DNA from: Siphonodentalium dalli
Taxonomy: Eukaryota; Mollusca; Scaphopoda; Gadilida; Siphonodentaliidae
Length of the DNA: 64,000 nucleotides
Reading direction: 5' to 3'
NCBI GenBank assembly: GCA_032622095.1
Contig: CP136063.1
Coordinates: 274,219,426-274,283,425, forward strand
In this document: one piece after another, positions 14,841 through 28,624 of the stretch
How positions within the stretch are numbered: position 1 is the stretch's first letter
Layout: each line of letters begins with the position of its first letter
Notes under the pieces: model-generated
The model's input: the letters and a program-made list of their open reading frames with translations, nothing else
Database searches by the model: none
What the model was told of the DNA's origin: nothing
Translations under genes and position numbers: made by a program

Positions 14841-15133
14841 AAGACTAACAATGGACGTTCTTTGTTGGTTACATACCAGGAGTAAGACTATCAATGAGCG
14901 TTCTTTATTTGTAACATACAAGGAATAGACTAACAATGAACGCTCTTTATTAGTAACATACCAGGAATAAGACTAACAATGAGCGTTCTTTATTTGTAAC
15001 ATACCAGGAATAGACTAACAATGAACGCTCTTTATTTGTAACATACCAGGAATAGACTAACAATGGGCATTCTATATTGGTAACATACCAGCAGTAAGAC
15101 TAACAATGAACGCTCTTTATTTATAACATACCA
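14841..15133 (+). repeat. Short forward link before beta1 of copy B
   Basis: About seven forward units return to the original orientation. They lead into the GGGCATTCTATATTGG unit that precedes beta1. The first units resemble gamma (AGTAAGACTATCAATGAGCG). Confidence 0.8.
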
Positions 15134-17193
15134 GGAATAGACTAACAATGAGCGTTCTTCATTTGTAACATACCAGGAGTAAGACTAACAATGAACGCTC
15201 TTTATTTTTAACATACCAGGAATAGACTATATAGCAATGAGCGTTCTTTATTTGTAACATACTAGGAATAGACTAACAATGAACGCTCTTTATTTGTAAC
15301 ATACCAGGAATAGACTAACAATGAACGTTCTTTATTTGTAACATACCTGGAATAAGACTAACAATGGACGTTCTTTATTTGTAACATACCAGGAATAGAC
15401 TAACAATGAGCGTTCTTTATTTGTAACATACCAGGAATAAGACTAGCAATGAACGTTCTGTATTTGTAACATACCAGGAATAGACTAGCAATGAATGCTC
15501 TTTATTTGTAACATACCAGGAATAGACTAACAATGGACGTTCTTTATTTGTAACATACCAGGAATAGACTAACAATGGACGTTCTTTATGTGTAACATAC
15601 CAGGAATAGACTAACAATGAGCGTTCTTTATTTGTAACATACCAGGAATAAGACCAACAATGGACGTTCTTTATTTGTAACATATCAGGAATAGACTATC
15701 AATGGACACTCTTTATTTGTAACGTACCAGGAATATACTAGCAATGAACGCTCTTTGTTTGTAACATACCATGAATAGACTAGCAATGAACGCTTTTTAT
15801 TTGTTACATACAAGTAATAGACTAAAAATGAGCGTTCGTTATTTGTAACATACCATGAATAGACTAACAATGAACGCTCTTTATTTGTAACATACCAGGA
15901 ATAGACTAGCAATGAACGCTCTTTATGTGTAACATACCAGGAATATACTAACAATGATCGTTCTTTATTTGTAACATACCATGAATATACTAGCAATGAG
16001 CGTTCTTTATTTGTAACATACCAGGAATAGACTAACAATGAACGCTCTTTATTTGTAACATACCAGGAATAGACTAACAATGAGCGTTCTTTATTTGTAA
16101 CATACCAGGAATTGACTAACAATGAACGATCTTTATTTGTAACATACCAGGAATAGACTAACAATGAGCAGTCTGTGTTGGTTACATACCACGAATAAGA
16201 CTAGCAATGAACGCACTTTATTTGTAACATACCAGGAATAGATTAGCAATGAACGCTCTTTATTTGTAACATACCAGGTATTGACTAACAATGAACGCTC
16301 TGTATTTGTAACATACCAGGAATAGATAAACAATTAACGCTCTTTATTTGTAACATACCAGGAATAAGACTAACAATGAACGCTCATTATTGGTATGTGA
16401 ATTATCTTTATTTGTAACATACCATGAATAAGACTAACAATGGACGTACTTTGTTGGTTACATACCAGGAATAAGACAGGCAATGAACGCTCTTTATTTG
16501 TAACATACCATGAATAAGACTAGCAATGGACGTTCTTTGTTGGTTACATACCAGGAATAAGACTAACAATGAACGCTCTTTATTTGTAACATACCAGGAG
16601 TAAGACTAACAATGAACGCTCTTTATTGGTAACATACCAGGAGTAAGACTAACAATGGACGTTCTTTGTTGGTTACATACCAGGGATAAGACTAGCAATG
16701 AACGCTCTTTATTTGTAACATACCATGAATAAGACTAACAATGGACGTTCTTTGTTGGTTACATACCAGGAATAAGACTAGCAATAAACGCTCTTTATTT
16801 GTAACATATCAGGAGTAAGACTAACAATGAACGCTCTTTATTTGTAACTTACCAAGAGTAAGACTAACAATGGACGTTATTTGTTGGTAACATACCAGGG
16901 ATAAGACTAGCAATGAACGCTCTTTATTTGTAACATACAATGAATAAGACTAACAATTGACGTTCTTTGTTGGTTACATACCAGAAATAAGACTAGCAAT
17001 GAAAGCTCTTTATTTTTAACATACCATGAATAAGACTAACAATGGACGTTCTTTGTTGGTTACATACCAGGATTAAGTCTAGCAATGAACGCTCTTTATT
17101 TGTAACATACCATGAGTAAGACTAACTATGAACGCGCTTTATTTGTAACATACCAGGAATATACCAACAATGGACGTTCTTTGTTGGTTACAT
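15134..17193 (+). repeat. Beta1 block of copy B
   Basis: Matches 1,731-3,790 at a lag of 13,403 bp, including shared private variants such as AATGAATGCTC and AGGAATTGACTAAC. Confidence 0.85.
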
Positions 17194-19991
17194 ACCAGGA
17201 ATAGACTAACAATGAGCGTTCTTTATTTCTAACATACCATGACTAATACTAACAATGAACGGTCTTATTTTTAACATACAATGAGTAAGACTAACATTGA
17301 ACGCTCTGTATTTGTAACATACCAGGCATAAGACTAACAATGAACGATCTTTATTTGTAACATACCATGAATATACTAACAATGAACGCTTTTTATGTGT
17401 ATCATACCAGGAATAAGACTAACAATGAACGCTCTTTATTTGTAACATACCATGAACAAGAATAACAATGGACGGTCTTTATTTGTAACATACCACGAAT
17501 AGACTAACAATGAACGCTCTTCAATTGTAACATACCAGGAATAGACTAACAATGAACGCTCTTTATTTGTAACATACCAGGAATAGACTAACAATGAACG
17601 CTCTTTATTTGTAACATACCAGGGATAGACCAACAATTAACGCTCTTTATTTGTAATATACCATGAATAGACTAACAATGAACGTTCTTTATTTGTAACA
17701 TACCATGAATAAACTAACAATGAACGTTCTTTATTTGTAACATACCAGGAATAAGACAAACAATGAACGCTCTTTATTTGTAACATACCAGGAATAGTCT
17801 TACAATGAACGCTCTTTATTTGTAACATAACATGAATAGACTAGCAATGAACGCTCTTTATTAGTAACATACCAGGAATATAATAACAATGAATGCTCTT
17901 TATTTGTAACATACCAGGAATAGACTAACAATGAACGCTCTTTATTTGGAACATACCATGAATAGACTAAAAATGAACGTTCTTTATTTGTAACATACCA
18001 GGAATAGAGTAACAATGAACGCTCTTTATTTGTAACACACCAGGAATAGACTAACAATGAACGCTCTTTATTTGTAACTTACCAGGAATAGACTAACAAT
18101 GAACGTTCTTTATTTGTAACATACCAGGAATAGACTAACAATGAGCGTTCTTTATTTGTAGCATATTAGGAGTAAGACTAACAATGAAAGTTCTTTATTT
18201 TTAACATACAATGAGTAAGACTAACAATGAACGCTCTATATTTGTAACATACCAGGCATAAGACTAACAATGAACGTTCTTTATTTGTAACATACCATGA
18301 ATATATTAACAATGAACGCTTTTTATGTGTATCATACCAGGAATAAGACTAACAATGAACGCTCTTTATTTGTAACATACCATGAATAAGAATAACAATG
18401 GACGGTCTTTATTTGTAACATACCACGAATAGACTAACAATGAACGCTCTTTATTTGTAACATACCAGGAATAGACTAACAATGAACGCTCTTTATTTGT
18501 AACATACCAGGGATAGACTAACAATTTACGCTCTTTATTTGTAATATACCATGAATAGACTAACAATGAACGTTCTTTATTTGTAACAAACCAGGAATAG
18601 ACTAACTATGAGCGTTCTTTATTTGTAACATACCAGGAGTAAGACTAGCAATGAACACTCTTTATTTGTAACATACCAGGAGTAAGACTAACAATGAGCG
18701 TTCTTTATATGTAACATACCAGTAATATACTATCTATCAACGCTCTTTATATGTAACATACCAGGAGTAAGGCTAACAATGAGCGTTCTTTATTTTTAAC
18801 ATACCAGGAATAAGATTAACAATGAGCGATCTTTATTTGTAACATACCATGAATTTTCTAACAAGAAACGCTCTTTATTGGTAATATACAATGAGTAGAG
18901 TAACAATGAACGCTCTTTATGTGTAATAAACCACGAATAAGACTAACAATGCACGATCATTATTTGTAACATACCATGAATATACTAACAAGGAACGCTC
19001 TTTATTTGTAACATACCAGGAATAGACTAACAATGAGCGTTCTTTATTGGTAACATACCAGGAGTAAGACTAACAATGAACGCTCTTTATTTAAAACATA
19101 TCAGGAATAGACTAACAATGAGCGTTCTTTATTTGTAACATACAAGGAGTAAGACTAACAATGAACGCTCTTTATTTGTAACAGACCAGGAATAGACTAT
19201 ATAACAATGAGCGTTATTTATTTGTAACAAACCAGGAATAGACTAACAATGAACGCTCTTTATTTTTAACATACAATGTGTAAGGCTAACAATGAACGCT
19301 CTTTATTTGTAACATACCAGGAATAAGACTAACAATGAACGATCTTTATTTGTAACATGCCATGAATATACTAACAAGGAACGCTCTTTATTTGTAACAT
19401 ACAAGACTAACAATGAACGGTCTTTATTGGTAACAAACAATACATAGACTAACAATGAACGCTCTTTATGTGTAACATACCAGGAATAAGACTACCAATG
19501 GACGTGCTTTGTTGGTTGCATACCAGGAATAGACTAACAATAAACGCTCTTTGTTTGTAACATACCAGGAATAGACTAACAATGAACGCTCTTTATTTGT
19601 AACATACCAGGAATAAGACTAACAATGAATGATCTTTATTGGTAACATACCAGGAATAGACTAACAATGAACGCTCATTATTGGTTATTTACCATGAGGT
19701 GACTAACAGAGAACGCTCTTTATTTGTAACATACCATGAATAAGACTAACAATGGACGTTCTTTGTTGGTTACATACCAGGAATAGACTAACAATGAACG
19801 CTCTTTATTTGTAACATACCAGGAATAAGACTAACAATGAGCGTTCTTTATTTGTAACATACCAGGAATAGACTAACAATGAACGCTCTTTATTTGTAAC
19901 ATACCAGGAATAGACTAACAATGGGCATTCTATATTGGTAACATACCAGGAGTAAGACTAACAATGAACGCTCTTTATTTATAACATACCA
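17194..19991 (+). repeat. Alpha block of copy B
   Basis: Matches 3,791-6,588 at a lag of 13,403 bp, with rare point differences such as TTTGGAACATACC at about 17,946 and CTAACAAGAAACG at about 18,860. Confidence 0.85.
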
Positions 19992-22055
19992 GGAATAGAC
20001 TAACAATGAGCGTTCTTCATTTGTAACATACCAGGAGTAAGACTAACAATGAACGCTCTTTATTTTTAACATACCAGGAATAGACTATATAGCAATGAGC
20101 GTTCTTTATTTGTAACATACTAGGAATAGACTAACAATGAACGCTCTTTATTTGTAACATACCAGGAATAGACTAACAATGAACGTTCTTTATTTGTAAC
20201 ATACATGGAATAAGACTAACAATGGACGTTCTTTATTTGTAACATACCAGGAATAGACTAACAATGAGCGTTCTTTATTTGTAACATACCAGGAATAAGA
20301 CTAGCAATGAACGTTCTGTATTTGTAACATACCAGGAATAGACTAGCAATGAACGCTCTTTATTTGTAACATACCAGGAATAGACTAACAATGGACGTTC
20401 TTTATTTGTTACATACCAGGAATAGACTAACAATGGACGTTCTTTATGTGTAACATACCAGGAATAGACTAACAATGAGCATTCTTTATTTGTAACATAC
20501 CAAGAATAAGACCAACAATGGACGTTCTTTATTTGTAACTTATCAGGAATAGACTATCAATGGACACTCTTTATTTGTAACGTACCAGGAATATACTAGC
20601 AATGAACGCTCTTTGTTTGTAACATACCATGAATAGACTAGCAATGAACGCTTTTTATTTGTTACATACAAGTAATAGACTAAAAATGAGCGTTCGTTAT
20701 TTGTAACATACCATGAATAGACTAACAATGAACGCTCTTTATTTGTAACATACCAGGAATAGACTAGCAATGAACGCTCTTTATGTGTAACATACCAGGA
20801 ATATACTAACAATGATCGTTCTTTATTTGTAACATACCATGAATATACTAGCAATGAGCGTTCTTTATTTGTAACATACCAGGAATAGACTAACAATGAA
20901 CGCTCTTTATTTGTAACATACCAGGAATAGACTAACAATGAGCGTTCTTTATTTGTAACATACCAGGAATAGACTAACAATGAACGATCTTTATTTGTAA
21001 CATACCAGGAATAGACTAACAATGAGCAGTCTGTGTTGGTTACATACCACGAATAAGACTAGCAATGAACGCACTTTATTTGTAACATACCAGGAATAGA
21101 TTAGCAATGAACGCTCTTTATTTGTAACATACCAGGTATTGACTAACAATGAACGCTCTGTATTTGTAACATACCAGGAATAGATAAACAATTAACGCTC
21201 TTTATTTGTAACATACCAGGAATAAGACTAACAATGAACGCTCATTATTGGTATGTGAATTATCTTTATTTGTAACATACCATGAATAAGACTAACAATG
21301 AACGTACTTTGTTGATTACATACCAGGAATAAGACAGGCAATGAACGCTCTTTATTTGTAACATACCATGAATAAGACTAGCAATGGACGTTCTTTGTTG
21401 GTTACATACCAGGAATAAGACTAACAATGAACGCTCTTTATTTGTAACATACCAGGAGTAAGACTAACAATGAACGCTCTTTATTGGTAACATACCAGGA
21501 GTAAGACTAACAATGGACGTTCTTTGTTGGTTACATACCAGGGATAAGACTAGCAATAAACGCTCTTTATTTGTAACATACCATGAATAAGACTAAAAAT
21601 GGACGTTCTTTGTTGGTTACATACCAGGAATAAGACTAGCAATGAACGCTCTTTATTTGTAACATATCAGGAGTAAGACTAACAATGAACGCTCTTTATT
21701 TGTAACTTACCAAGAGTAAGACTAACAATGGACGTTATTTGTTGGTTACATACCAGGGATAAGACTAGCAATGAACGCTCTTTATTTGTAACATACAATG
21801 AATAAGACTAACAATTGACGTTCTTTGTTGGTTACATACCAGAAATAAGACTAGCAATGAAAGCTCTTTATTTTTAACATACCATGAATAAGACTAACAA
21901 TGGACGTTCTTTGTTGGTTACATACCAGGATTAAGTCTAGCAATGAACGCTCTTTATTTGTAACATACCATGAGTAAGACTAACTATGAACGCGCTTTAT
22001 TTGTAACATACCAGGAATATACCAACAATGGACGTTCTTTGTTGGTTACATACCA
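19992..22055 (+). repeat. Beta2 block of copy B
   Basis: Matches 6,589-8,652 at a lag of 13,403 bp. It shares the CATACATGGAATAAG and TTTGTTACATACC variants that set beta2 apart from beta1 and beta3. Confidence 0.85.
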
Positions 22056-24119
22056 GGAATAGACTAACAATGAGCGTTCTTCATTTGTAACATACCAGGA
22101 GTAAGACTAACAATGAACGCTCTTTATTTTTAACATACCAGGAATAGACTATATAGCAATGAGCGTTCTTTATTTGTAACATACTAGGAATAGACTAACA
22201 ATGAACGCTCTTTATTTGTAACATACCAGGAATAGACTAACAATGAACGTTCTTTATTTGTAACATACCTGGAATAAGACTAACAATGGACGTTCTTTAT
22301 TTGTAACATACCAGGAATAGACTAACAATGAGCGTTCTTTATTTGTAACATACCAGGAATAAGACTAGCAATGAACGTTCTGTATTTGTAACATACCAGG
22401 AATAGACTAGCAATGAACGCTCTTTATTTGTAACATACCAGGAATAGACTAACAATGGACGTTCTTTATTTGTAACATACCAGGAATAGACTAACAATGG
22501 ACGTTCTTTATGTGTAACATACCAGGAATAGACTAACAATGAGCGTTCTTTATTTGTAACATACCAGGAATAAGACCAACAATGGACGTTCTTTATTTGT
22601 AACATATCAGGAATAGACTATCAATGGACACTCTTTATTTGTAACGTACCAGGAATATACTAGCAATGAACGCTCTTTGTTTGTAACATACCATGAATAG
22701 ACTAGCAATGAACGCTTTTTATTTGTTACATACAAGTAATAGACTAAAAATGAGCGTTCGTTATTTGTAACATACCAAGAATAGACTAACAATGAACGCT
22801 CTTTATTTGTAACATACCAGGAATAGACTAGCAATGAACGCTCTTTATGTGTAACATACCAGGAATATACTAACAATGATCGTTCTTTATTTGTAACATA
22901 CCATGAATATACTAGCAATGAGCGTTCTTTATTTGTAACATACCAGGAATAGACTAACAATGAACGCTCTTTATTTGTAACATACCAGGAATAGACTAAC
23001 AATGAGCGTTCTTTATTTGTAACATACCAGGAATAGACTAACAATGAACGATCTTTATTTGTAACATACCAGGAATAGACTAACAATGAGCATTCTGTGT
23101 TGGTTACATACCACGAATAAGACTAGCAATGAACGCACTTTATTTGTAACATACCAGGAATAGATTAGCAATGCACGCTCTTTATTTGTAACATACCAGG
23201 TATTGACTAACAATGAACGCTCTGTATTTGTAACATACCAGGAATAGATAAACAATTAACGCTCTTTATTTGTAACATACCAGGAATAAGACTAACAATG
23301 AACGCTCATTATTGGTATGTGAATTATCTTTATTTGTAACATACCATGGATAAGACTAACAATGGACGTACTTTGTTGGTTACATACCAGGAATAAGACA
23401 GGCAATGAACGCTCTTTATTTGTAACATACCATGAATAAGACTAGCAATGGACGTTCTTTGTTGGTTACATACCAGGAATAAGACTAACAATGAACGCTC
23501 TTTATTTGTAACATACCAGGAGTAAGACTAACAATGAACGCTCTTTATTGGTAACATACCAGGAGTAAGACTAACAATGGACGTTCTTTGTTGGTTACAT
23601 ACCAGGGATAAGACTAGCAATGAACGCTCTTTATTTGTAACATACCATGAATAAGACTAACAATGGACGTTCTTTGTTGGTTACATACCAGGAATAAGAC
23701 TAACAATGAACGCTCTTTATTTGTAACATATCAGGAGTAAGACTAACAATGAACGCTCTTTATTTGTAACTTACCAAGAGTAAGACTAACAATGGACGTT
23801 ATTTGTTGGTTACATACCAGGGATAAGACTAGCAATGAACGCTCTTTATTTGTAACATACAATGAATAAGACTAACAATTGACGTTCTTTGTTGGTTACA
23901 TACCAGAAATAAGACTAGCAATGAAAGCTCTTTATTTTTAACATACCATGAATAAGACTAACAATGGACGTTCTTTGTTGGTTACATACCAGGATTAAGT
24001 CTAGCAATGAACGCTCTTTATTTGTAACATACCATGAGTAAGACTAACTATGAACGCGCTTTATTTGTAACATACCAGGAATATACCAACAATGGACGTT
24101 CTTTGTTGGTTACATACCA
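22056..24119 (+). repeat. Beta3 block of copy B
   Basis: Matches 8,653-10,716 at a lag of 13,403 bp. Head-to-tail with beta2. Confidence 0.85.
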
Positions 24120-25283
24120 GGAATAGATTAACAGTGAACGCTCTTTATTTGTAACATACCATGAATAAGACTAACAATGGACGTTCTGTGTTGGTTACAT
24201 ACCAGGAGTAAGACTATCAATGAGCGTTCTTTATTTGTAACATACAAGGAATAGACTAACAATGGACGTTCTTTGTTGGTTACATACCAGGATTAAGACT
24301 AGCAATAAACGCTCCTTATTTGTAGCATACAACGAATAAGACTAACAATGGACGTTCTTTGCTGGTTACATACCAGGAATAATACTAGCAATGAACGCTC
24401 TTTATTTGTACCATACCATGAGTAAGACTAACTATGAACCCTCTTTGTTTGTAACATACCAGGAATAAGACTAACAATGAGCGTTCGCTATTTGTAACAT
24501 ACCAGGAATAAGACTAACAATGAGCGTTCTTTATTTGTAACATACCATGACTAAGACTAACAATGAACGGTATTTATTGGTAACATACAATGAGTAGACT
24601 TACAATGAACGCTCATTATGTGTAACATACCAGGAATAAGACTAACAATGAACGATCTTTATTTGTAACATACCATGAATATACTAACAAGGAACGCTCT
24701 TTATTTCTAACATACCATGACTAATACTAACAATGCACGGTCTTATTTTTAACATACAATGAGTAAGACTAACATTGAACGCTCTGTATTTGTAACATAC
24801 CAGGCATAATACTAACAACGGACGATCTTTATTTGTAACATACCATGAATATACTAACAATGAACGCATTTTATGTGTATCATACCAGGAATAAGACTAA
24901 CAATGAACGCTCTTTATTTGTAACATACCATGAACAAGAATAACAATGGACGGTCTTTATTTGTAACATACCACGAATAGACTAACAATGAACGCTCTTC
25001 AATTGTAACATACCAGGAATAGACTAACAATGAACGCTCTTTATTTGTAACATACCAGGAATAGACTAGCAATTAACGCTCTTTATTTGTAACATACCAG
25101 GGATAGACCAACAATTAACGCTCTTTATTTGTAATATACCATGAATATACTAACAAGGAACGCTCTTTATTTCTAACATACAAGGAGTAAGACTAACAAT
25201 GAACGCTCTTTATTTGTAACATACCAGGAATAGACTAACAATGAACGCTCTTTATTTGTAACATACCAGGAATAAGACTAGCA
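24120..25283 (+). repeat. Gamma block of copy B
   Basis: Matches 10,717-11,880. It ends at the same GACTAGCA/TTTATTG orientation switch. Confidence 0.82.
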
Positions 25284-27755
25284 TTTATTGTTATTCTATT
25301 ACTGGTACGTTACAAATAAAGAACGCTCATTGTTAGTCTAGTCCTGGTATGTTACAAATAAAGAGCGTTCATTGTTAGTCTATTCCTGGTATGTTACAAA
25401 TAAAGAACGTTCATTGTTAGTCTATTCGTGGTATGTTACAAATAAAGAGCGTTCATCGTTAGTCTTACTCCTGGAATGTTACCAATAAAGAACGCTCATT
25501 ATTAGTATATTCCTGGTATGTTACAAATAAAGAGCGTTCATTGTTAGTCTATTCCTGGTATGTTACAAATAAAGAACGTTCATTGTTAGTCTATTCATGG
25601 TATGTTACAAATAAAGAGCGTTCATTGTTAGACTATTCCTGGTATGTTACAAATAAAGAGCGTTCATTGTTAGTCTTACTCCTGGTATGTTACAAATAAA
25701 TAACGCTCATTGTTAGTCTATTCCTGGTATGTTACAAATAAAGAGCGTTCATCGTTAGTCTTACTCCTGGAATGTTACCAATAAAGAACGCTCAGTATTA
25801 GTATATTCCTGGTATGTTACAAATAAAGAGCGTTCGATGTTAGTCTTACTCATTGTACGTTAAAAATAAAGACCCTTCATTGTTAGTCTTAGTCATGGTA
25901 TGTTAGAAATAAAGAGCGCTCATCGTTAGTCTATTCATGGTATGTTATAAATAAAGAGCGTTCATTGTTAGTCTTACTCTTGGTATGTTAACAATAAAGA
26001 ACGCTCATTGTTATTATATTCCTGGTATGTTACAAATAAAGAGCGTTCATTGTTAGTCTATTCCTGGTATGTTACAAATAAAGAACGCTCATTGTTAGTC
26101 TTATTCCTGGTATGTTACAAATAAAGAGCGTTCATTGTTAGTCTATTCATGGTATGTAACCAACAAAGAACGTCCATTGTTAGTCTTATTCCTGGTATGT
26201 TACACATTAAGAGCGTTCATTGTTGGTCTATTCATTGTTACCAATAAGGACCGTTCATTGTTAGTCTTAGTCATGGTATGTTACAAATAAAGAGCGTTCC
26301 TTGTTAGTATATTCATGGTATGTTACAAATAAAGATCGTTCATTGTTAGTCTTATTCCTGGTATGTTACAAATACAGAGCGTTCATTGTTAGTCTTACAC
26401 GTTGTATGTTAAAAATAAAGAGCGTTAATTGTTAGTCTATTCCTGGTGTGTTACAAATAAATAGCGTTCATTGTTAGTCTTACTCCTGGTATGTTACAAA
26501 TAAAGAACGCTCATTGTTAGTCTATTCCTGGTATGTTACAAATAAAGAGCGTTCATTGTTAGTCTTACTCCTGGTATGTTACCAATAAAGAACGCTAATT
26601 ATTAGTATTTTCCTGGTATGTTACAAATAAAGAGCGTTCGATGTTAGTCTTACTCATTGTACGTTAAAAATAAAGACCGTTCATTGTTAGTCTTAGTCAT
26701 GGTATGTTAGAAATAAAGAGCGCTCATTGTTAGTCTATTCCTGGTATGTTATAAATAAAGAGCGTTCATTGGTAGTCTTACTCCTGGTATGTTAACAATA
26801 AAGAACGCTCATTGTTAGTATATTCCTGGTATGTTACAAATAAAGAGCGTTCATTGTTAGTCTATTCCTGGTATGTTACAAATAAAGAACGCTCATTGTT
26901 AGTCTTATTCCTGGTATGTTACAAATAAAGATCATTCATTGTTAGTCTATTCCTGGTATGTAACCAACAAAGAACGTCCATTGTTAGTCTTATTCATGGT
27001 ATGTTACAAATAAAGAGCGTTCACTGTTAGTCACCTCCTGGTAAATAACCAATAATGAGCGTTCATTGTTAGTCTATTCCTGGTATGTTACCAATACAGA
27101 TCATTCATTGTTATTCGTATTCCTGGTATGTTACAAATAAAGAGCGTGCATTGTTAGTCTATTCCTGGTATGTTACAAATAAAGAGCGCTTATTGTTAGT
27201 CTAATCCTGGTATGTAACCAACAAAGAACGTCCATTGTTAGTCTTATTCCTGGTATGTTACACATTAAGAGCGTTCATTGTTAGTCTATTAATTGTTTGT
27301 TACCAATAAAGACCGTTCATTGTTAGTCTTAGTCATGGTATGTTTCAAATAAAGATCGTTCATTGTTAGTCTTATTCCTGGTATGTTACAAATACAGAGC
27401 GTTCATTGTTAGTCTTACACGTTGTATGTTAAAAATAAAGAGCGTTAATTGTTAGTCTATTCCTGGTTTGTTACAAATACAGATCATTCATTGTTATTCG
27501 TATTCCTGGTATGTTACAAATAAAGAGCGTGCATTGTTAGTCTATTCCTGGTATGTTACAAATAAAGAGCGCTTATTGTTAGTCTAATCCTGGTATGTAA
27601 CCAACAAAGAACGTCCATTGTTAGTCTTATTCCTGGTATGTTACACATTAAGAGCGTTCATTGTTAGTCTATTAATTGTTTGTTACCAATAAAGACCGTT
27701 CATTGTTAGTCTTAGTCATGGTATGTTTCAAATAAAGTGCGTTCCTTGTTAGTAT
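25284..27755 (-). repeat. Inverted satellite block delta, copy B (2,472 bp)
   Basis: Same left and right junctions as the copy A block, which shows that the inversion predates the 13.4-kb duplication. It keeps about three extra units near its left end (25,310-25,440) and about one near 25,970. It has lost about 0.65 kb after CTGGTTTGTTACAAATA at about 27,468, where it jumps directly to CAGATCATTCATTG. Confidence 0.95.
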
Positions 27756-28624
27756 AAGACTAACAATGGACGTTCTTTGTTGGTTACATACCAGGAGTAA
27801 GACTATCAATGAGCGTTCTTTATTTGTAACATACAAGGAATAGACTAACAATGAACGCTCTTTATTAGTAACATACCAGGAATAAGACTAACAATGAGCG
27901 TTCGCTATTTGTAACATACCAGGAATAAGACTAACAATGAGCGTTCTTTATTTGTAACATACCATGACTAAGACTAACAATGAACGGTATTTATTGGTAA
28001 CATACAATGAGTAGACTTACAATGAACGCTCTTTATGTGTAACATACCAGGAATAAGACTAACAATGAACGATCTTTATTTGTAACATACCATGAATATA
28101 CTAACAAGGAACGCTCTTTATTTCTAACATACCATGACTAATACTAACAATGAACGGTCTTATTTTTAACATACAATGAGTAAGACTAACATTGAACGCT
28201 CTGTATTTGTAACATACCAGGCATAAGACTAACAATAAACGATCTTTATTTGTAACATACCATGAATATACTAACAATGAACGCTGTTTATGTGTATCAT
28301 ACCAGGAATAAGACTAACAATGAACGCTCTTTATTTGTAACATACCATGAACAAGAATAACAATGGACGGTCTTTATTTGTAACATACCAGGGATAGACC
28401 AACAATTAACGCTCTTTATTTGTAATATACCATGAATATACTAACAAGGCACGCTCTTTATTTGTAACATACAAGGAGTAAGACTAACAATGAACGCTCT
28501 TTATTTGTAACATACCAGGAATAGACTAAATAACAATGAGCGTTATGTATTTGTAACAAACCAGGAATAGACTAACAATAAACGCTCTTTATTTTTAACA
28601 TACAATGTGTAAGACTAACAATGA

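Larger units (their letters stand above)
1565..14967 (+). repeat. Satellite super-unit, copy A (13,403 bp)
   Basis: Distinctive variant landmarks recur exactly 13,403 bp downstream. The unit with GGGCATTCTATATTGG at 1,661 returns at 15,064, the TGTAGCATATTAGG unit at 4,754 returns at 18,157, and the start of the inverted block at 11,881 returns at 25,284. The order inside is beta1, alpha, beta2, beta3, gamma, inverted delta and a short link. Positions 1-1,564 do not match the end of a preceding super-unit, which would be inverted there, so the left limit is a real break in homology near 1,530-1,570. Confidence 0.9.
14968..27895 (+). repeat. Satellite super-unit, copy B
   Basis: This copy matches copy A with only scattered single-base differences in the parts I compared. 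For example, TATCTGTAAC at 2,731 is TATTTGTAAC here, and some AATGAACG units read AATTAACG. Its inverted block is about 0.49 kb shorter than that of copy A, through a loss of about 0.65 kb and gains of a few units. Homology with the start of the next super-unit ends near 27,895, where GAGCGTTCGCTATTTG replaces the expected unit. Confidence 0.88.
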
